Positions 16,737-20,371 of a stretch of 20,371 nucleotides of DNA are shown here, piece after piece (within the stretch, counting starts at the first letter, position 1; each line of letters opens with the position of its first letter). Made by a program: the position numbers and the translations under genes. Source of the DNA: Gammaproteobacteria bacterium (GTDB lineage: Bacteria > Pseudomonadota > Gammaproteobacteria > Steroidobacterales > Steroidobacteraceae); assembly GCA_027451085.1 (NCBI GenBank), contig DAIDKA010000345.1, positions 1 to 20,371 of the forward strand. Reading direction: 5' to 3'. Below the pieces are notes generated by a model, which was not told the DNA's origin, searched no databases, and worked only from the letters and a program-made list of their open reading frames with translations.

Positions 16737-17644
16737 CAGGCGGCCTCCCCCACGATGCGCACCTCGGGTGTCAGCAGCACACCGTGCACCCGCTGCACCT
16801 CGGTCTGCACGTGCAGCACCAGGTTCTCCAGGTCCGCGGCGGTGGCCTGCCCATGGTTCAGGATGAAATTCGCGTGCTTGGTGGACACGGAGGCGTCGCC
16901 GATGCGCCGACCCTTGAGGCCCGCGGTCTCGATCAGCCGCGCGGCGTGATCACCGGACGGGTTCTTGAACACCGACCCGCAGCTCCACCCGCCGATGGGC
17001 TGCGACGCACGCCGGCGCGCCAGCAGTTCCTTCACCTCGCGGTCATCGATACCCGGCACGGGCATGAACCTCATGCGCGCGGCCACGAACCACTCATCCG
17101 CTGCCGGCAGCTGCACCTGCCGGTAGCTCACGTGGTAGTCCGCCTTCGGCCTCACATGGGTGCTGCCGCGGCGGTCGAGGGTCTCGACCTCGGCCACGCA
17201 GGCCCAGGTCTCCCCGCCGAAGGCGCCAGCGTTCATCGCCAGCGCGCCACCCAGGGTGCCGGGGATGCCCGCGAAGAAGTCGGCTCCGCCCAGCTCCCAT
17301 TGGATGCACTGGCGCGCAATGCGGGCACAGGCCACGCCGGCCTCGCCATACACCGTCGTGGCATCGATGCGCTCGAACTTCGTCAGCGACTCCTTGGTGG
17401 ACACCACGATGCCCCGGATGCCGCCGTCGCGCACCAGCAGGTTGCTGCCCAACCCCACGAAATGCACAGGCAGTTCCGCCGGCGCCGCGTTGAGGAAATC
17501 CGCCAGGTCTGCCCGGTCCTGCGGCTCGAAGTACACCTGCGCGTTGCCACCAACGTGCCAGGAAGTATGCCGGCTCATCGGTTCGTCGAACCGCACGCGC
17601 GGCCCGAAGCGCCCGGGCACCCAGGGATGGCGGGCCGCGTTCAT
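16736..17644 (-). CDS. murB: UDP-N-acetylenolpyruvoylglucosamine reductase MurB (short type)
   Basis: 302 residues. MurB is the FAD- and NADPH-dependent reductase that makes UDP-MurNAc. FAD-binding motifs are clear: TSWHVGG (27-33), GLGSNLLVRDGG (64-75) and AGIPGTLGGALAMNAGAFG (125-143). The catalytic serine is S224 in SCGSVFKNP and the C-terminal catalytic glutamate is E294 in LTPEVRI. The length and the absence of the extra loop of the 342-residue E. coli enzyme place it in the shorter type II group. The ATG (17644) overlaps the murC stop by 4 bases (ATGA). In E. coli murB is elsewhere; its position between murC and ddl is found in many other proteobacteria. Confidence 0.96.
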   Translation of the reverse strand: MNAARHPWVPGRFGPRVRFDEPMSRHTSWHVGGNAQVYFEPQDRADLADFLNAAPAELPVHFVGLGSNLLVRDGGIRGIVVSTKESLTKFERIDATTVYGEAGVACARIARQCIQWELGGADFFAGIPGTLGGALAMNAGAFGGETWACVAEVETLDRRGSTHVRPKADYHVSYRQVQLPAADEWFVAARMRFMPVPGIDDREVKELLARRRASQPIGGWSCGSVFKNPSGDHAARLIETAGLKGRRIGDASVSTKHANFILNHGQATAADLENLVLHVQTEVQRVHGVLLTPEVRIVGEAA

Positions 17645-19089
17645 GCCACCCCCTTCGCCGCGGCGCCTGCCGGGGACAGCACCGCGGGCAGGCCGTGCGA
17701 CACCACATTGATATGCCCCGCGCCCATGGTCACCACCAGGTCGCCGGGCTGCAGGATGTCCTTGAGCACCTCGCCCAGCTGCTCCACCTGCTCCACGAAC
17801 ACCGGCTCCACGTGGCCGCGCGAACGCACCGCGCGGCAGATGGCGCGGCCATCGGCCCCGGCAATGGGCGCCTCACCCGCCGCATAGACTTCAGTCACCA
17901 GCAGTACATCGGCCTGGGACAGCACCGCGCCGAAATCATCGATGAGGTCGCGGGTGCGCGTGTAGCGGTGCGGCTGGAAGCACAGCACCAGGCGGCGGCC
18001 GGGGTAGCCCTGGCGCAGGGCCTCCAGCGTCGCGGCGATTTCCGTGGGGTGGTGGCCGTAGTCATCGACGATCGTCACCGTGCCACCTGCAATGCCGACG
18101 TCCGCCACGTGCTGCAGGCGGCGATCGATACCCTGGAACTGCGCCAGTGCACGCGCGATGGCTCCGTCCTCGATGCCCACCTCTGTGGCAACCGCGATGG
18201 CCGCCAGGGTGTTGAGCACGTTGTGCGCCCCGGGCAGGTTCAAGGTGATCGCGAGCGTGCCGGGGCGCCGCGCCGCACCGCTGCGCACCACCTCGAACTG
18301 GGTCTGCAGGCCGTTGCGGCGCACGTTGATCGCGCGGATGTCGGCTCCGTCGGACACACCGTAGGTCATCACCGGCCGCGCCACGCGCGGCAGCACCGAA
18401 GCCAGGTGCGCATCATCCAGGCACAGGACGGCCAGCCCATAGAACGGCAGGTTGTGCAGGAAGTCCACGAAGCTCTGCTTCAGGCGCTCGAAATCGCCTT
18501 CATGCGTGCCCAGGTGGTCGTTGTCGATGTTGGTCACGATGGCGATCAGCGGCTGCAGGTGCGTGAAGCTCGCGTCGCTCTCGTCGGCCTCGGCCACCAG
18601 GAACCTGCCGGCCCCCAGCCGCGCATTGCTGCCGGCGCTCTTGAGCAGGCCGCCGATCACGAACGTCGGGTCCGCGCCGCCCTCCGCCAGGATGCTGGCC
18701 ACCAGGCTGGTGGTGGTGGTCTTGCCATGCGTGCCTGCCACGGCGATGGACTGCCGGAAACGCATCAACTCACCCAGCATCTCGGCCCGCTGCACCACCG
18801 GCACGCGCGCGGCCTGCGCCGCCACGACTTCCGGGTTGTCAGTGCCCACGGCGCTGGACACCACCACGACATCGGCATCCCGTACATTGTCTGCGGCGTG
18901 CCCTGTCATGATGCGCGCGCCTTGCGCGCCCAGCCGCCGCGTCACGGCGTTCTGCTTCAGGTCCGAACCTTGCACGGCGTAGCCGAGGTTCAGCAGCACC
19001 TCGGCGATGCCGCTCATGCCCGTGCCACCGATGCCCACGAAGTGGATGGTGTGGATGCGGCGCATGCGGTCGGTTCCAGCGCTGATCAT
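17641..19089 (-). CDS. murC: UDP-N-acetylmuramate--L-alanine ligase MurC
   Basis: 482 residues (E. coli 491). MurC adds L-Ala to UDP-MurNAc using ATP in the cytoplasm. The N-terminal UDP-binding Rossmann loop is HFVGIGGTGMSGIAEVL (from 16), the ATP P-loop is GTHGKTTTT (119-127), AEADESDASF and TNIDNDHLGTHEGDF form the central-domain Mg2+ and nucleotide region, and DDYGHHPTE marks the third domain. The frame extends upstream within murG to 19203, but ATG 19089 forms an ATGA overlap with the murG stop and gives a normal length; ATG 19065 (MRRIHTIHF) is a less likely alternative. All family motifs I checked are intact. Confidence 0.96.
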   Translation of the reverse strand: MISAGTDRMRRIHTIHFVGIGGTGMSGIAEVLLNLGYAVQGSDLKQNAVTRRLGAQGARIMTGHAADNVRDADVVVVSSAVGTDNPEVVAAQAARVPVVQRAEMLGELMRFRQSIAVAGTHGKTTTTSLVASILAEGGADPTFVIGGLLKSAGSNARLGAGRFLVAEADESDASFTHLQPLIAIVTNIDNDHLGTHEGDFERLKQSFVDFLHNLPFYGLAVLCLDDAHLASVLPRVARPVMTYGVSDGADIRAINVRRNGLQTQFEVVRSGAARRPGTLAITLNLPGAHNVLNTLAAIAVATEVGIEDGAIARALAQFQGIDRRLQHVADVGIAGGTVTIVDDYGHHPTEIAATLEALRQGYPGRRLVLCFQPHRYTRTRDLIDDFGAVLSQADVLLVTEVYAAGEAPIAGADGRAICRAVRSRGHVEPVFVEQVEQLGEVLKDILQPGDLVVTMGAGHINVVSHGLPAVLSPAGAAAKGVA

Positions 19090-20171
19090 GCCGCCTCCCC
19101 CGCGTGCCGCAGCACCGCGTCGCATAACAGCTGCGCCGACCGCGGCTGCGCCAATGCGCGCGCCTTCTGCGCCATCACCAGCAGACGCTCGCGACCGGTG
19201 CACAGCTCTGCCAGCAGTGCGGCCAGACGCTGCGGGGTAAGGTCACGATCCGGCACCAGCACGGCCGCCCCGGCCTGCACCAGGAAACCCGCATTGGCGC
19301 TCTGGTGGTCGTCCACCGCGGCGGGGAACGGCACCAGCACCGCGCCGACGCCGACGGCTGCAAGCTCCGACACGGTGAGCGCGCCCGCGCGGCAGATCAC
19401 CAGGTCCGCCCAGCCCAGGGCCTGCGACATATCCTCGATGAAGGCCGTGACCTCGCCGCTGACGCCTGCGGCGGCGTAGTTGGCCTGAGCCGCGTCGGCC
19501 CAGCGGGCGCCGGCCTGGTGGCGCACGTTCAGGCGAGCGCCGGGCCGCAGCTGAGCGAGCGCCAGGGGTACGACGGTGTTCAACCTCACGGCGCCCAGGC
19601 TGCCGCCGAAGATCAGCAGGTTGATGGCACCCTGGCGTGCCGCGAAGCGCTGCTCTGGGTGCGGCATCGCCATGATGTCCGCGCGCACCGGGTTGCCGAT
19701 GGCGCGCGCTTTCACACCGTTGCGGAAGCCGCCCGGGAAGGCTTCGAGCACCTCGTCGGCCAGGTGCGACAGGCAGCGGTTGGTGAAACCCGCCACGGCG
19801 TTCTGTTCGTGGATGATCAGCGGCCGGCCGCTCAGCCACGCCGCCACACCACCGGGGCCGGTGACAAAGCCGCCCAGGCCCACGACGGCCGCGGGCCGGC
19901 GGCGCCACATCACGCGCAGCGCCTGCCACAGCGACAGCGACAGTCTGAACGGTGCCGCAAGCAGTGTTCCCATGCCCTTGCCCCGCAGGCCGCCCACCGA
20001 CAGCCATTCGATGTCGATGCCTTCGGCGGGCACGACGCGCGCCTCCAGGCCGTTGCGCGTGCCCAGCCACACGACCGGGATCTGACGCGCGCGCAGCAGG
20101 CGTGCCAGCGCCAGCGCCGGAAACACATGCCCGCCCGTGCCGCCGGCCATGATGATCACGGTGCGGCTCAT
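19086..20171 (-). CDS. murG: Lipid II synthase MurG (UDP-GlcNAc transferase)
   Basis: 361 residues (E. coli 355). MurG is the membrane-associated GT-B glycosyltransferase that adds GlcNAc to lipid I, giving lipid II. The N-terminal glycine loop is GGTGGHVFPA (10-19), HEQNAVAGFTNR (121-132) is the acceptor-side motif, GGSLGAVRLN (189-198) is the second Gly-rich loop, and the UDP-GlcNAc site is CRAGALTVSE (E269) with PFPAAVDDHQSANA. A hydrophobic and basic patch near 70-92 fits membrane association. The frame is open into ftsW, but ATG 20171 overlaps the ftsW stop (ATGA) and gives the standard opening MSRTVIIMAGGTGGH. Confidence 0.96.
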   Translation of the reverse strand: MSRTVIIMAGGTGGHVFPALALARLLRARQIPVVWLGTRNGLEARVVPAEGIDIEWLSVGGLRGKGMGTLLAAPFRLSLSLWQALRVMWRRRPAAVVGLGGFVTGPGGVAAWLSGRPLIIHEQNAVAGFTNRCLSHLADEVLEAFPGGFRNGVKARAIGNPVRADIMAMPHPEQRFAARQGAINLLIFGGSLGAVRLNTVVPLALAQLRPGARLNVRHQAGARWADAAQANYAAAGVSGEVTAFIEDMSQALGWADLVICRAGALTVSELAAVGVGAVLVPFPAAVDDHQSANAGFLVQAGAAVLVPDRDLTPQRLAALLAELCTGRERLLVMAQKARALAQPRSAQLLCDAVLRHAGEAA

Positions 20172-20371
20172 GCGGACTCCCGCAGAATGGTGCCGCGCGC
20201 GGGCGTGGTGGCCTCGTGATACACCCGCAGCAGCAAGCCCACCCACATCATGCCCACCATGATCGAGGTGCCGCCGTAGCTCATCAGGGGCAGCGTCAGG
20301 CCCTTGGTGGGCAGCACGCCCATGTTCACGCCGATGTTCACAAAAGCCTGCACACCGACCCAGATGCCGAA
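20168..20371 (-). CDS. ftsW: Lipid II polymerase FtsW, C-terminal part (cut by window edge)
   Basis: Only the last 67 residues are inside the window; the 5' end lies beyond 20371. FtsW is the SEDS-family glycosyltransferase that polymerises septal peptidoglycan with FtsI. The SEDS/FtsW-RodA signature is visible: NIGVNMGVLPTKGLTLP followed by LMSYGGTS, then a final membrane helix (MVGMMWVGLLLRVY) and a short cytoplasmic tail. The position directly before murG, with an ATGA overlap, identifies it as FtsW rather than RodA. Confidence 0.95.
   Translation of the reverse strand, partial: FGIWVGVQAFVNIGVNMGVLPTKGLTLPLMSYGGTSIMVGMMWVGLLLRVYHEATTPARGTILRESA

Noticed and set aside
17695..19479. Long plus-strand open frame (594 codons) opposite murC and murG
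   Set aside because: It is antisense to two intact, well-recognised genes; its His/Arg/Gln-rich translation is typical of a GC-rich shadow frame.

Overview
The window is GC-rich, gene-dense chromosomal DNA from a Gram-negative bacterium, most likely a gammaproteobacterium. The support is lpxC (lipid A synthesis), type IVa pilus genes, ZapD and YacG, and a gene order (pilBCD-coaE-zapD-yacG; secA-mutT; a dcw cluster ending ftsQ-ftsA-ftsZ-lpxC; dciA beside secA) of the kind known from Pseudomonas, Xanthomonas and relatives. I cannot name a genus. No rRNA, tRNA, CRISPR array or insertion sequence was seen.

Layout. (1) 6-305: a CcdB-family toxin at the left edge; its antitoxin would lie just outside the window. 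(2) 515-6196, plus strand: pilB, pilC, pilD (pilus extension motor, platform protein, prepilin peptidase), coaE, zapD, yacG. No pilin gene lies directly upstream of pilB. (3) 6197-6306: convergence zone without a convincing terminator. (4) 6307-10981, minus strand: a 125-residue protein of unknown function, mutT, secA and a membrane-anchored LytM/M23 endopeptidase. (5) 11047-11469, plus strand: a DUF721/DciA helicase-loader homologue, divergent from the peptidase and converging on lpxC with only 11 bases between stop codons. (6) 11481-20371, minus strand, transcribed right to left: ftsW (3' end only), murG, murC, murB, a Ddl-like gene, ftsQ, ftsA, ftsZ, lpxC.

The right half makes the cytoplasmic peptidoglycan precursor (MurC, MurB, Ddl-like), lipid II (MurG), septal wall (FtsW), the divisome connector (FtsQ), the Z-ring and its membrane anchor (FtsZ, FtsA) and lipid A (LpxC). 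The left half supplies a Z-ring crosslinker (ZapD). From ftsW to ftsA every junction is a start/stop overlap, which implies one translationally coupled polycistron.

Most of the window is conserved housekeeping. The strongest oddity is the Ddl-like protein at 15807-16736. It keeps the ATP-grasp ATP/Mg2+ residues but has lost the residues known to bind and activate D-alanine in E. coli DdlB: the E15, S150 and R255 equivalents are replaced, and the omega-loop carrying K215/Y216 is deleted. It may be a pseudo-ligase or a ligase of changed specificity inside the division operon. Other points of interest are the CcdB toxin with a non-classical C-terminus, a perfect hairpin without a U-tract between ftsZ and lpxC, a short reading frame overlapping the secA start, and the uncharacterised protein downstream of mutT.
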